A stretch of DNA of 64,000 nt from Heterotrichella gracilis (GCA_032358255.1 JAULBX010024295.1:1-64000); one strand, 5' to 3'. Positions 43,176 to 56,650 are shown, counted from the first letter of the stretch. Notes: generated by a model from the sequence alone, not told the origin. Numbers and translations: made by a program.

Positions 43176-46100
43176 TCACGCTGCCTGTGCCCCTTGCGTG
43201 TTGAGCAGGTCCCTGAACTCGTCCCCGCGTGTCACCCAGAAGGCTGGCTCAAGGCAGGTGGGGCCCAGCTGGCGCAGGGCAGCGGCTACCTCGGGGGGGA
43301 CGCCAACAACCTGTAGGCAGGCGGGAGGATGGATGGTTGGATGTGGCCCCCAAAAGGCTACTGGTGGCATGCTGCCCCGCAATGTCATGATACGCATGCA
43401 TGCGGGTGTGCATAACGTCATGGAGCAGCGCCAGGCTCTGCAAGTACTTTGCTTGCTGTTGCATGTACCATTCCAGTGTGCTTGGTTGGCACAGATAATA
43501 GCTGCCCGCATTGGATGTACCACATTTGCATTTCACACAGCACGCAGAAACATGCGACTGATGAGCACGTAGTAAATCTAAATCATCCCCCCGTTGCCAA
43601 ATTCGATGGTGTGGCAATGCATGGCACCAACCAGGATGCCCAGCGGCCTCCACACGCGCCCCCTAATCGCCACCCACCTCAATCCAGTTGCCTATCCACA
43701 CAACGGGCTGCGCCTCGTGCGCCTTGAACCACGCCTGCAGCTCGCTCCAGGTCACCACGTTGAGGCGTGAGGGGCGCAGGAAGTACGCAGGCGCTCCCGC
43801 CAACGCACCGCTCCACAGCAGCGTGTTCTGCGGCGTGGGTGAGGGTGCTGGCTCTATTGTTGCCAGCATGTGGCGATAGTCGGGGTACAGCACGCCACCG
43901 CGCCAGGGTGAGTTCTGCAGGGTGGATAGGAACAACGGGCTGGAGGTGGTGGGCAGGTGGGAGGCAGCGGCATTTCTGCCGACAGTGGTGTGACACCAAG
44001 TACCATTTTCAGGTGCCACAAGGCCACAACGTCCGGTGCAGCTGGCCTTGCTGACCAGTTTTAAACATATTGAGGTTCGCAAATAAACCTCTTGCATTTG
44101 AGGCACCATGATTGGTGCATGATGGCATATAAAAGTGGGTTGTTGGGGCCCTCCTCCCTCCGCATTCCCCACCCTGCGCGTACCTCGTACAGGCAGTCCC
44201 TCCTCATGTGGTGGTATCTGAAGCCTGCCCTTGCCCCCTCCGTGTACACCTCGTCAACCAGCGGCACAACTGTGTCCAGCCACCAGTGGCGCGTGCCATG
44301 GAACCAGCCGCTGTCATCACCTGCCACGGGGTCGCGCGTCATCCACCCGCTGTCAATGGCAACAGGCGGGAACACATGCGAGCGGCCAGAGACAGCCGCG
44401 GCCTGTGGGTGAGTGGCGGCAGCAGTGGTTGGAGCAAGGGATGAAGTGGGTATGTAGGAGGCCCAGTAGCATGGGGATATGGTCATGCACATGAAGGCCG
44501 CATTTGTCCCTCCCTCTCCCCCCTTGCATGATTGCTGCTTTGCGTGGGGGTTATTCTTGCATGCATGCACCCAGATGCCTGTCATCCCCTATTGCCCCGG
44601 CTCTCCATGGCTTCATTGCCCCCCCTCCCTACCAGCAGCAACATGACATGCGCCTGGTGCACCGCACGCTCATCCGCCCTGAACGACAGCGCCGGGTGGT
44701 ATGCCAGCAGCGGTGGCAGCTGCGAGGAGGCCTGGGATACAGGGTACATGCCTGGGGCCTGGAAGTGTGACATCATCAGCTCCTCAACGCGCCAGTGCCA
44801 CCAGCCCATCACCTGCAAAAGTGGGTGGGAAGGGGGGGGGGGTAGCACTGAGATCCAGCAACAGAACGTGATGGCAGCAGCTGTGCAGCCGGGGCTCTGC
44901 CCTTCGAAATCAGCTTGCGCCCCTCACCTTGTGTGCGTGGTGGCGCATGTAGTTTGATCCCCCAATAAGCACAGTGTGTGCCATCACCACCTGGGGCGGG
45001 GAGAGGCCCCACCACCGGCCCTGGCGAAAACCTGCGGAAGGGTGGCAGGGAGAATATGAATCAGTCAAATGAAAGATGCTGGGTAGGAGTATAGTTGCCA
45101 CCATCTCAGCACAAACATGTGAACCTTCCGTTCACTGCTGACTTCTTTATTTGCCAGTTACCACCACCCATTCTGCTATCCTGGCTGTACTGCCAAATGC
45201 TTGTTACTAACCCACCCACCCACCCCACACCTTGCGCCCAGCTCTGAAACAGGAAGTTGAAATCATGGCCCGCATACTCCTTGGGCCAATCTGTGCGTGT
45301 GTCTCGGTTGGCCAGGGACAGGGGGTTGCCGCTCTCATTGGCCAGGCGGGCCAGCACCTGGGCGCTGATGAGGCCACGGGTAGAGGGGTAGATGGGACCG
45401 CCCATGTCGGGGGGTGCGGGGGTGGAGCGGATTGGGAGGACCTCAAAGTAGTGCATGGTAGCTGCGCACGTGGGGGCGGGATGGTCTAAGATGGGGGTGA
45501 AGGCCCTGGGGTGCAGTGCAGTGCAGCAAGCACGGCAGGCAACAGCAGTGGCAGTGAAGGCCAGGGGATTGGAAGCATGTGCTGCCCTACCGTGTGTGAT
45601 ATTGAAGCGCTCCTGCCAATCCTGTGGTGTGTCATCAGACTGGCTTCTCCACTCTTTCACACCCGTCAGCACAGCCTGCATGGGGCACACTGGTGGTGCA
45701 GCCCAGACTTGCGCAAAACAATATTTTTCTGCCCTCCACCCAGGTAGCAACATCACAAGCAGGAGAAACTGGTGTCACAACGTGTGTCACATGGCATGCT
45801 TGCCAGGTATAAAGCAACAGAAACCACCCACCTGCACTACCTTCCCCTGCATCACTGGCTCATAGCGCAGACGGGTGCGGCTAAGTGGCATGCCAATGCC
45901 GGCGCCCTCAAGTACATCGTTCCAGAGGTCCTGCACACCAAAAACCCTAGCTTAGGGTGCACATGATGCCATGGCATGCATTCACACCTTGCCAGCGGGT
46001 TGTAGGTGCAGGCCAGCACAGTAAAAGCCAAATCCCTGCGGGTTGCATGGATGCGCCACAGCCTGTCGGGCCGGGCCGTGTTCTGTGCGTGCGGTACCTG

Positions 46101-48190
46101 GTCAAAGATCATGTCCATGAGCCTGTCGTCCAGGGTCTCCCCTGGCTTCAGCCGCGCACTTATCCACTCTTGACCCTCAGGCTCCAGCCAACGCAGGACC
46201 TGTGAAAAGGGTAGGGGATGCGGGCACTCACTAGGCTGGAATGCCTTATGCAAAATGCTTCAAAAATAAATCCAGCCATGCACACAGTCTGAACCACAAT
46301 GTTTAAAGTTCTTGTTACCCAAAAGAGTGTTGGTAGCTGTTGCTCACCCTGTCCACGAACTCGATCATTGCCCATGCGATGGGTCCATCGGGGTCTGCAT
46401 TCTGCACATAGCCCACACCCCCGTTGCAGCCGTTGAAAGAGCCGCTCTCATCCGAGCACATGAAGTGCAGCCGGTTGAACGGAGTAGCCTGCATGTAGGA
46501 GTGAGGCAATCCATGTGGCAACAGAAGGGACATTTTGTAAACATCATCAGCACCGGGAGAGTGCCACACTAGCCAAGGGTGTCAGCCTATCAACGTTTGC
46601 ACAAAGGCCATGGCCGCTATGGTGCCATGCCATGCGTCACTGGTTGCTGCCTGCCTGGTTGTGGGGCCCCAGGAACTTCTTTCTTGCTTTCTGCATGCCC
46701 CCCTGCTCCTCCACCTACCTTGACATATTTGTAAATGTCGTCGTGCACCACTATGTCCATGTCCATGCGCAGTACGTTCACACCAAACCGCACCAGGCGC
46801 GCGTGCTCAAGCCAGCGCAGCGCCCACAACACGTTGACATGCGTGGAGCCGCCTGGGGTCAGTGCTTGGCGCACACCAGGCTCATCAAGGAAGGAGGTCC
46901 AGGCACAACCTGGTGGGGTGTGTGTATGGGAGTGTCAGCCTGGCGATCCACCTGCTTGCAATGGGGCGGGATGCAAAGCAGTGCACACAGACATGGGCTC
47001 CACACTGCTTTGATCAAGCCAGCCCATGGCGCACAGCCACCTCCCACTGCAGTGGCCGCACCCTCCTTACACTTCAGCCCTGCTGTGTCCCCCTCACCTC
47101 CATCAGGGAACATGCGCATGACACCCGCGCACGCATCTGCATCCGCCGCAGCGTATGCCAGCCAGTGGTTGTATCCCAGGTCCCTCAGGTTGAGCACCAG
47201 CTGGAGCAGCTCAGGCATGGAGGGGGAGGAGAAGGCAAACAGGATGAGCTCGCCTCGGAAGGCGCGCGCCTGCGGGGGGGGGGAGAAACGGAAATTGGTG
47301 CATGCACACAGGTACACACGCAGGGCTGGAGGCGGTGGGGCCTTGCAAGCTGGGGTCTGCCAGGTGGACCAGGTGCATTGCCCAGCCCTGGCTGGCCCCC
47401 ATCGATCGATGTGGGTGCTTGTCTGCAGGTGCGTGACCTGCCTCACCTCCAGCATGTCCTTCATGGCCCCCTCCCCCCACAGGTCCCCGCTCCACCCCTT
47501 GGTCTTGCCCAGGCTGAAGTAGTCGCGAGAGGGTGCCACGTGGCGCATGGCCCACATGTCTTCCAGGCCGCTGAAGCGGGTCCAGGCGCGGTAGGTCTTC
47601 TGGTCAGCGGGGGACAGGTAGGAGATGTCGGGGAGCGGGGGGGGCGAGGGCGCCAGGGCCAGGGGGGTGAAGCCACGGTAGATGCGGGTGAGGCGCGGTT
47701 GGCGCCGGCGGTGGGGGCGCATGCTGTGGTGGGGACCATGTGCGCCACTGCTGTTGCTGAAGGCAGTGATCAGCGTGTCTGCGGGGTACAAGGGGTGGGG
47801 CATAAGATAGGGACAGTGGCACAGGGGGTGAAGGCGCATAGTGCGGGCAGCTGTGGCGCTGACCTGGACGAGCTACCAGTTGCGGCAGTGTTACATTGTT
47901 CCCCTACCTGTCTCTCCGTCCGAGTGCAGTGCCATAGATTGTGGCATGGCAGCATCCCCTTGGCAGGTGGCACACAGCAGCGCAACCAGGAGGCAACCCT
48001 GCAGCACAGCATGAGGGCGCGGGGGCGAGTGGGCAGCGGGGAGGAGGCCAGGGCAGGATGGTCGTGTGCAAGCCAGGGGCAACATATGTGTCGTGCAGGA
48101 TGCGTCGCAGCACTGGCCAAGAGGGAAAGTCAGAATGCTTCTTACCGCTGCGTGGCGGTGCCAGCGCCAGGTGGTGGGCCCCATGGGCAC
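43176..48190 (-). CDS. Putative Golgi-type glycosyltransferase with DxD motif (GT77-like)
   Basis: Fifteen minus-strand exons join in frame: 48190-48146, 47998-47908, 47778-47447, 47269-47098, 46852-46719, 46488-46348, 46199-45993, 45930-45841, 45675-45591, 45461-45231, 45031-44928, 44812-44633, 44402-44184, 43914-43678, 43310-43176 (800 aa). A basic head (MPMGPTTWRWHRHAA) and a hydrophobic GCLLVALLCAT segment suggest a type II anchor or signal peptide. The catalytic-like region starts with ELILFAFSSPSMPELLQLVL (about residue 160), and DMDIVVHDDIYKYV carries the DxD (244-246). SDESGSFNGCNGGVGYVQN follows, typical of nucleotide-sugar transferases that report 'found position' residues. A long C-terminal half with many Trp and Tyr is unassigned. 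Donor sugar and acceptor are unknown. Exon 7 appears to end at a GC donor. Confidence 0.78.
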
Positions 48191-49576
48191 AGGGATTGGA
48201 GTCTAGCGGCCCGCAACGAGGTGGCGGGGCCTTCAAACTGTCTAAGCGACATACCCCTTGCAGAAAGTCTCTTGACGACCTGCTTGCCTGGCGTTGCCCA
48301 TCAAAGCCATTCCACCTAGCAGTCTTTTGGTGGGCGCTGTTGCTGTGCCAACAGTGCTAGAGCAGCAGCACCAACGGCTTGCCAGAAAAGGGTTCTCTTT
48401 GAAGGAGACGTAACCCACTATGACTGATTACATACGAAGATGAACCTAGTACCGTAGTACACAACTTCAGCCACCACTCACTATACTCATGCCGACCAAA
48501 CGGGAACTACCAACCGATCGTGAACACAGCCTGGCACCAAATGAGCGCTGAATGAGCAGGTAAACTGGTCGAAGACCTAGGAGCACAGTGCAGCGGTACT
48601 GGGATTGTCAACTTGCTACGACTACCTCATGGGCATATGCATGCATGTGGGCGACAGTTCAAGGCTTCAATTGCCTAGCGCTACTACAGCAATATTCCAC
48701 CAACGAGCCTAGACTTGCCGGAAATCGCTGTAAGTCGTCCCTATTTACTACGCTTGGTCACAGCTCCTGCCTGTCAGAGACAAGTTGAGTTTGCGCACCT
48801 GTCTTATCTAAAGAGATGTGCCTTGTACTGAACAGGTAATAGAAGAGAGGCACCACCCTTCTCGTGCTTTCAACGCATGCTCGACAGTATCTGGTTAAAT
48901 GGAGGCCAGGTCGTCAGCACCTCGCGCTGTACGGTAGTGTACACCAAGAGGTTGTCAACTTGACAGATGCATGCATTACAGAGGCCCACTAATCTGCATG
49001 CATGCATCTGCACCCACAGGGTTGATCATGACGCACGACGACTGGACTGGAGGCAGGACACGGAGACACCACAACGCACGAGGCAAAGGCGTCTTACAGC
49101 CTTGCCGGCTTACTGACGTGCCGGCTTCCAACAAGCGGCATATATGTATTGTTGCCGAAGTCCAGGCATGTTCATGCTGGGCAGCGGATCAACCCAGCTG
49201 CAAAAGTGGAACTGCAGAACACTGGTTTGCTAAACCAACACAGATCGCCGCGGCCTATCAACCTGTGCTATGTTACACCATGTGCTGTTAACTTCAATAT
49301 GTGACCACCAACTGTGAAGTAAACGCCAACAATGAAGTCTGTGGCAAGTATTCATCTCTATCAAGGATACTGCCTTGTCAACCCTACTGCCAGAGTGCAC
49401 TGCCGGTGCTCGGCCAGTTTGTGCTGCTGCTGCACAGGTGTATGCAGGCGCGCCTGCCTCTGACAGCCCCACACCTTGCTGGCTGACTGCCCTGCTGCTA
49501 CGGAGCGTGTGTACACACGTGCTGCTACCAAGGTAGTCGCCATCTCTCCGCTGCACCCCGCACCCTCGCTCGCCCC
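48191..49576. other. Spacer upstream of glycosyltransferase gene
   Basis: No gene was found between the glycosyltransferase start and the OLA1 stop. The sequence is of medium GC and carries three TGCATGCATG-type motifs (about 48639, 48968 and 48998). No clear promoter element could be assigned. Confidence 0.45.
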
Positions 49577-52553
49577 TCACTTGCCCTTTGCAGTGACGTT
49601 AAACTTGAAGAAGATGATGTCGCCGTCCTGCACAGGCAATAGCACATATTCAGCCAGTGTGGTGGATGTGCCTGCTTCACTGCACCACACCCGGGGAACA
49701 CCCAGTGACATCGCCGCGGACATCCATCAATGATGATGACCATCCTGCCGCCAGCTACCCCTTCAGGTCCATCTGCCTGTTGCCCACCGCTAGTGCCACC
49801 TCCCCACTGCACTTGCCCTCTCCCCCACTCACCACCACAGTGTAGTTCTTCCCCTCTTGCCGGTATTTGCCAGCAGCCTTAACCGCCCCCTCGTTGCCCA
49901 GCTCCCGCAGCTCCTCGTAGTGCATCACCTCGGCGCAGATGAAGCCGCGCTCAAAGTCTGTGTGGATGGTGCCGGCGGCCTGTGGGGTGCGCAGGTGGGG
50001 AGGGGTTGGGGCCAGATCAAGCACTTGCAGAGCAATAAGAGGCACATATCGTCTGCGCATTGCCCCCCGGTGAATGCATTCTCCCTGGGAAGCACATGTA
50101 GCTTATTGCCACTTGACACTGGTTTGAGGACACTGATTTGATGACAGGCGAATAGATGTATGCTGCCACCCACCCGTGGCAACATGCAGTGTCCTGCACA
50201 TTACTGCTCATGAGCCATGGATGGTATTGTGTGCGGCAGCTCAAACACTGTGTTCCTTGTGGTTTCCCATACCCTGGGCGTGCCAATCTCAAGAAGCTTG
50301 GTTTACCAAAATACCCCAATTTGTTTTATTCTACATTTTACATTTACATTTACTAACCCTTAAAAAGGCTAGATAATTCAGAGAATAAATTTACCACCAA
50401 AACCTATAACCCCTCCCTTCTCAAAAGGTCCCCCTACCTGCGGCGCCTTTGTGTTCTTGCGTATCTGCCAGCACTTGACCTCGTCCGACCCAGCTGTGAA
50501 GAAGTAGATGAGGTGCACGGCCTTGAAGCCAGTCACAATGATCTTGTTCAGCTGGGTGGGGACGCCAACCTGCAAATGAAGAGGGAATACATATGGTCGA
50601 AAGGACGGGTTTGGTGGGGTGCGGGTCCCCAGTGTGGCCACATGCAAACCGCGTAAGGCTGCATCGCAAGGTGTGCATACGTGCGCGGATGTGCATACAG
50701 ATCCAAATGCATACAGCCCAGTGTGGGATAGAGGTGCAGGTGTGAGACGCCACCACATGCACATGGACCCCTCACCTCTTTGCAGTACGCCTTCGCTTCA
50801 TCCTCTGCCATATCCTGCACCCTGCCCTCAAAAGACGCCGAGAAGGGAATGATTGGCTCCCCCCCGTGCGCCTGCACCCACTCATGGATCTTTGGCAGCC
50901 ACTTGTTCTTCTTGCGCAGGTAGTCCTTCTCGCTCATGTTGCACAGGTACACCACCGGCTTTGAGGTGATGAGCTGGATGATGTTGAGCACCTCGATGTC
51001 AAGCGCAGTCCACTCGCCAAAGCGGATGTCCTGCCCGCCCTCGATCCACTCAAGGAACTTTTGGCAGCAGGCAAGCTCCTCCTTCTGCTCCTTCTTCAGG
51101 CCCCTGTGGGTGGTGTGTGGAAGTGGTGATGCCAAAGAATAATAATGCAGGTGCCGTGGTACCACGGCAGGCACGAGGCAAGGCCATGAAACTGCTTGCA
51201 TCACATCTGAATGGTGTCTAACGCATGGTGCATGGTGCATCACAAGGCGCCAGTCCCTGGCATGCATTGTACTTCAAGCACATAATGACCCCAGGCCCCC
51301 CTTACCTTGACGCCTGCTTCTGGATTGCATCTATGTGCGTCTCCAGCCTCTCCTTGTCCTTTGCCCTCAGCTCCCCATGGATGATGTCCAGGTCAGCCAC
51401 GGGGTCGATGCGGTCCTCCACATGCGTGATGTCGGGGTCCTCAAAGGTGCGGCACACATGGAAGATGCCGTCCACAGCGGCGATGTGCGACAGGAACGCG
51501 TTGCCCAGGCCCTCGCCTTGGGCGGCACCCCTGGAGGGGGTGGAGAGGGGTGTGTTGGATGGTGGCAGCGGAGTGCATGCAGCCATGAATCAGTTGCAGT
51601 GTGATGGTGTGGCTTGTGTGCACCCTGAGCCGTGCGCACTGTGGCAGGTTCCTGATGCTGCACTTGTTGCCGAGGTGCATGCACCCTTAGTGCCGCCCTG
51701 CACCCACCCCCAGACCCGGCCACTCACTTGACTAGTCCCGCAATGTCCACAATATCCAGGAATGCTGGGACCTCACTCTTTGGTTTGTAGGTGGCGCACA
51801 GCCACTTAAAGCGGTCATCTGGCACGTTCACGCGGGCCTACGGGCGGGGATGGGATGGGAAGGGTGGAGTTGGAAGGTATCCAAATACTGCAACAGGTTC
51901 TGCTCATCTGCATTGGTGCATGGTAATTGTTGCAAAGCAATCAAGTGCAAGACCCTGGTGTTGCCAGTTTTGCAGCGTTTGTGTAGTGGCACATGGTGAC
52001 CAGCATCCCAGGTATGCCCCTTGTCCTGGCTTCCTCACATTGTTTGGTTCAATGGTGCAAAAGGGGAAGTTCTCTGCGGGGATACTGCACTTGGTCAGCA
52101 CGTTGAACAGCGTGCTCTTGCCCACGTTAGGCAGGCCAACGATGCCAAGCTGCAGGGTGGGAAAGGGGGGGCTTAGGAGGTGCAGCAACTTGTGGTGGGA
52201 GCGCGTGGTTGCAGCTGATAACAGCATAAAACAGCCAGTGCAGGTCCTTGGCAGATGGTGGTAGCGATGCAGTGCAGACTGCACCGTGCAGTGCAGTGTG
52301 GGACCCATGCTAGCATGCGCACACATATGCATGCACGTGTCCTGGGACACTCTTAAGTCCTAAACTTTGGATGGAAGACTGCAAAAGCAACTACGCCGTT
52401 GTCAGTGATGCAGTTGTGCCAGGAAGCTGTGGGTAAAATTGGTTTGTAACACACACACCCCACCCCCCCGGTTCCTCACCCCACCTTCAGGTTTGACCTG
52501 AACCGGCCCAGCAGCGGCCGCTCCTTCACCTCCTCCTTCTTCTTAGGGGGCAT
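49577..52553 (-). CDS. OLA1: Obg-like ATPase 1 (OLA1/YchF)
   Basis: OLA1 is a universally conserved cytosolic ATPase that binds ribosomes and affects translation and stress responses. Eight exons join in frame: 52553-52485, 52149-52039, 51837-51728, 51530-51306, 51103-50776, 50569-50438, 49979-49833, 49627-49577 (390 aa; human OLA1 is 396). Seen: basic head [19 protein letters not shown]-loop GLPNVGKST (28-36), the switch II-like [16 protein letters not shown], and NMSE (227-230) in place of NKxD, the change that makes this family prefer ATP to GTP. A coiled-coil insert follows the P-loop half, and the TGS domain fills the C-terminus ([28 protein letters not shown]). The last exon is only 51 bp. 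Confidence 0.97.
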
Positions 52554-53511
52554 GGTGGCGGCGGAGGATCCGGCCCGGGAGGCGGAGAAAAGGGCGAGTT
52601 TGGGGACACTACTGAACCGATGGTGACGGCTGGTGGGTGGTACAAGACGCAGTTAGGTGATCAAAGAAAGCATTGGCGTAGATAGGTCTGTTAGCACCAG
52701 GTGAATATATGTTTTGCAATTGCAGTTGCTGGGTGTGCGTATGGTGGTCGCCTTATCATGAGCTACCAAAACGCAGCCATCAAACAGGGGGCGGGCAGGG
52801 GAGGCATAAATAAACTACAGCACCACGGGGAGGAAATCATGTGCATTGCAATGCCATCGAACATTTTATACACCACACGCCAGCGCTGGCTTTATCCCCT
52901 CCCACGATAAGTGTTCCAGGCAAGCAGGTGGGCGGCTGGAGGTGGCGTGTGGATATCACTGGCGCAGGGTGATCAACCCAGGTTGCATTGGCCCACTAGA
53001 CGCGTACATGACAATGTGTCCTGGGCTGTCACGGTAGCAACTGGTGCATATACTGACAGCCGCCAGGCTCTACTGGCAACATGATACTCACAGAGTTCCT
53101 TGTCACTCAGTTGTGCACGGTGGAACCCCACACACTCTTCTTGTCACTCTGAGAGATCCCAGGATTCCAACCAGAAGTTGTATTACATTGAGCCCACGTA
53201 TTTCGGAGGCGGGTTGCCCTGTTAGGTATTTAGTTACAAGATTGTGCTGTACCACTGTGTAACAGAAAATGCTCAGCCTTACTGCCCCTCTAAAGTCGTG
53301 CACACTGGATGTTGCGTGACCTAGCAAAGCTCAGCAGCTATCTGCGGCCAACACAATACCAGGTGTTGTCCAATCATGCCTCTCGCTCCCCACATATTGG
53401 ACAACGCCAGTTGAACGCGATAGGCTGCTCTATGCCTACAGCTGCCAGCATTGCTGAGTACTGATAGAAAGCTGGATTAATATATGTGTGGCTCCCTGCT
53501 CCCCCCACCCC
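52554..53511. other. Spacer upstream of OLA1
   Basis: No gene was found. The stretch should hold the OLA1 promoter. A 9-bp inverted pair, TTGTCCAAT...ATTGGACAA (about 53365-53403), places two CCAAT-box cores in opposite orientation. Confidence 0.45.
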
Positions 53512-55452
53512 TCAGCACAACCCCCTACACAGCCGCATGACCATGAGCTCCTTCTTGTCAACCGGCCAGTCTGGGTTGCTGTCCAGCGTGGCGGCGTACA
53601 TGTCGAGCTGAGGGTACAGCGGGTGGTCACGAGGCACCTGCTTGGCAACAAGCGCACGCAGCTCGCTGGCACTTTTCTGCAGGGGAGGAGGGGAGGGGTT
53701 GAGAAGGGCGGCGCGGGGGTAGTGTGTGCACAGAGTTGCAGTGTGCACCAGGTGGTAGCTGACCAGCTGTCCTACCTTGAAGTTTGGGTACTTGACCTTG
53801 TCCTCTATCTGGTGGAAGTCCATGAGCGCCAGGGTGGTGTGCGCCTGCAGGAGGGGGGGCGCGCTGTGGGGCCTGGCACCAAGCTGCACTGGAGCAATGC
53901 ACACAACCAACAAAAGTTCTGAAGCATGAAGCAAAATATTACACAGGCTTGCCCCTTGTGGGCGTCCCTGCAACATCAGTGAATTGACACAATGGCGGCC
54001 TCTCCCCCCCTTACCTGCCACTCCTCCTCCGTCTCTATGTCCAGCATGTCCATCAGCTCGGGCTTGGCGTCCTCTAGTGCCTGCTCCGCAGACATCTGAG
54101 GGGCACCGCGGCGGCGGGGGGTGGATGCCAGGTGGCCGTCCAAGTCCACCTCACGGTCAAGCTCAAACTGCACAGGTGGGTGGGGTTGGAAGGCGTTGCA
54201 TATGCTGACAGTAGCCGTGCGCTACGCACTTATATCCTTGCCCTGCCCAGTTACTATACCATCAAAACCTCAGCTTAGCAAGGCAGGTTCCATTTGGTGG
54301 GCAGGGGTCTCGGCTTTACCATCTCCAAGTTAATACAAGCTGCCCAGGTACGCATCACCAGGGTCCAACCCCCACCGCCACCCCAACACACGTACGTCCA
54401 GTATGCGCAGAAAGTCTTGCACCCCGTGCTCCATGGACTTGAAGCTGTTTGCATAGTACTCACGCGTCTCGGGGTCGTCGCGTGGGCCGGGGTCCTCATC
54501 AATTGTAACAGGTTGGTAGGGGCGCCGGGACTGGGGGCAGGAGGGTGTAGGGGGAGGTCAGGGAGGAGGATGAAGTGGGATCTTGGCACCCCAAGATCCC
54601 CGCGTAGTATTGGGCAGTGGTGCAGCAGGCACTCTCAGCAACTACAGGTTGCACACCAATTGCAAGAGAGATACAGCTGCAACAGAGCCGAGGTAGACAG
54701 CAAGCAGCCAAACTGACACCATGGGGTGAAGTATTGTGCGGAAGCCACATGCCGCCCTTTGGGGTCCAGCACCCCACACCCACCACCACCACCATCTGCC
54801 CTCCCCTGCCCACCTCATACTGGTCATCGTCAGCACGATCCTCTCGCCGTCCCCGTCCCATACGCCTGCCTGGCCGCCTGAACTCAGCAAAGGGGTCACG
54901 GGCTGGCCCCGCCTCCATACCCCCCTCCTCCCCCACATCCATCCTCATAGGTGAGGGCCCCCTCCTCATCCCCTGGCCCTGCCTTGGTCCCTGGTCTAGT
55001 CGTCGTGGCGGGCCAGCCCCCGGCGCCCTCTCCGTTCGATCAGGTCTGCTAGGGTCCGCCCTCCTCCTCCACGGGGAAGGCCCAGTCTTCCACGGCCGGG
55101 AAGGCGCCTGGCCGTCCTCATCCGCATCCTCAAACCGGCCGTCCACCGGGGCTGCGGCTTGGGCCTGCTCCAGCACCAACCCCAGGCGACTGGCCAGACC
55201 GGTGGACACACGTGCACCTCGACCAGCGCCCGAGGCTGCCGCCGCCTGCTCTGGGGCGCCAGGGGCTGTGGGTGCTTGGCCAGCATCAGTGGGTGGGGCT
55301 GAGGTACCACGACCTAGGCCCCTGCCCCGCCCCGCACCAACAGCAGCGCCTCCCTCGGCGGCGGTACTAAAGGCCTCCATTGCCCCTGGTGCATGGGGCA
55401 GCCGCAGGCATGCTGGTAGAGTGCGTTGTAGCTGGCGCAGACTGCTGGTCAT
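53512..55452 (-). CDS. Unrecognised protein with Arg/Gly-rich, possibly organelle-targeted N-terminus
   Basis: Five exons join in frame: 55452-54814, 54530-54396, 54167-54015, 53844-53776, 53676-53512 (386 aa). The first 40 residues (MTSSLRQLQRTLPACLRLPH onward) are rich in Arg, Leu and Ser without acidic residues, as in mitochondrial or plastid presequences. Then comes a low-complexity Ala/Gly/Pro/Arg region with RGRGLGRG and PGRRMGRGRRE (residues 40-213). The C-terminal 170 residues are compact and look conserved: YYANSFKSMEHGVQDFLRIL, ELMDMLDIETEEEW, and a Lys-rich helix at the end. An organellar ribosome or assembly role would fit, but I recognise no family, so the function is unknown. 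The start is the first Met that gives a presequence-like end. Confidence 0.7.
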
Positions 55453-56650
55453 GGCTGGTTGATGGAGGGGGTGATCACATTGCCAATATACGAGCTAGAC
55501 CTGGCATTGGCGACAAAGCACGTGTGGCATTAATATGCGGAATCGCTTAGACTACAAGCCCTGGCTTAAAAACTGGGTGTTCCGTTGTGGCAGCAGTAGA
55601 GGAGGGGATATGCATGCATGTGCTAAAGTGGTCCACCAGCACCGGACAGGCGGCAGGCACCTTGACAACGGACGACGCTCGACATCCTGGGAGAATGCAA
55701 TTGCCAGTTGCCAAAAACAGTGCGCACAGCTTCACCTGAAGCCACAGAAGTCCCTCCCGGCCTCAGTAGCAAACCAAAGGCAGTGCTCTGGGGACGGCGA
55801 ATATGTCTGGGGATGGAATGTATGTACACAATCCTCAACCTACTCTCAGCCTGTCCCCAGAGCAGTACTGAACGCACGGCACACTTTACCCTACCCGGTA
55901 TGCAGTAAGGTAGCACGCGCGTACCATCTGCTCACCTAGATCTACCTGGATACAGAGTGCACAGGTTTTCCGAGTCGGGAGGGCACCGCTTGGAGAAGAT
56001 CCCTTACTACTTGTGTGCCCCATGCTGGCAAGGTGGAGTGGTGATGGCAAGCTCAAACCACCTCGCTGTCACCGGTGTTTGGGCGATACAACCGCTCGCT
56101 GTGAGTGCAGGCAAAGGTTCCCAGTGGACGTGATTGGTTTACTAGTAGCAGGTGCACACTGGACCACAGCACAGCGCAAGGGCGTGACACCACCCAAGAC
56201 GATCTCGCCAAGGTGCAACGTCGGCAGCTAACTACACGTGCAAGGTAATGTAAATTACTTCTCTAGGGGCTGTGGTTGTCAGTGCGGCATAAACTGCTGG
56301 ATGGCTTGCTTGCCTTGAGGCAGATCGCGTTTGCTGTGTGCAACACGTATTTTGAATGTGCGTAACACGAATATGCGCCAACTACGTCGACCACCCGTGT
56401 GTGACGGTGTTGAGCTCCTTATTCCTTCGTGATAAAGCACTCTAGTCAGGGCAGTTCTGCCGAGTTCCCGGTACTTTGCGCGTGCAACGTCTGGCGTTAT
56501 TACATCTCCCCGCCATCTCACCCATTTCTCTTCAACAGGCTGTTGCAGCCTGCAACTTTCAGACTTCACGACCCTTCGGCGCACACAGGTAGCCTTGCCA
56601 GCTGTGTGACAGCCAAGTCTGTACCGGCCTGCCCCACTGCTGCTGCTGAG
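55453..56650. other. Divergent promoter region between two genes
   Basis: This stretch lies between the start of the unrecognised minus-strand gene and the LctP-family gene. No other gene was recognised. The LctP frame is open upstream of its chosen Met back to about 56429, so an earlier start is possible but would add residues not typical of the family. A TGCATGCATG motif is at about 55611. Confidence 0.45.

Noticed and set aside
46862-48319. 485-codon plus-strand frame over the glycosyltransferase gene
   Set aside because: The minus strand gives a spliced, phase-consistent protein with a DxD motif through the same DNA. The plus frame is low-complexity (Gly/His/Ala) and antisense to those exons.
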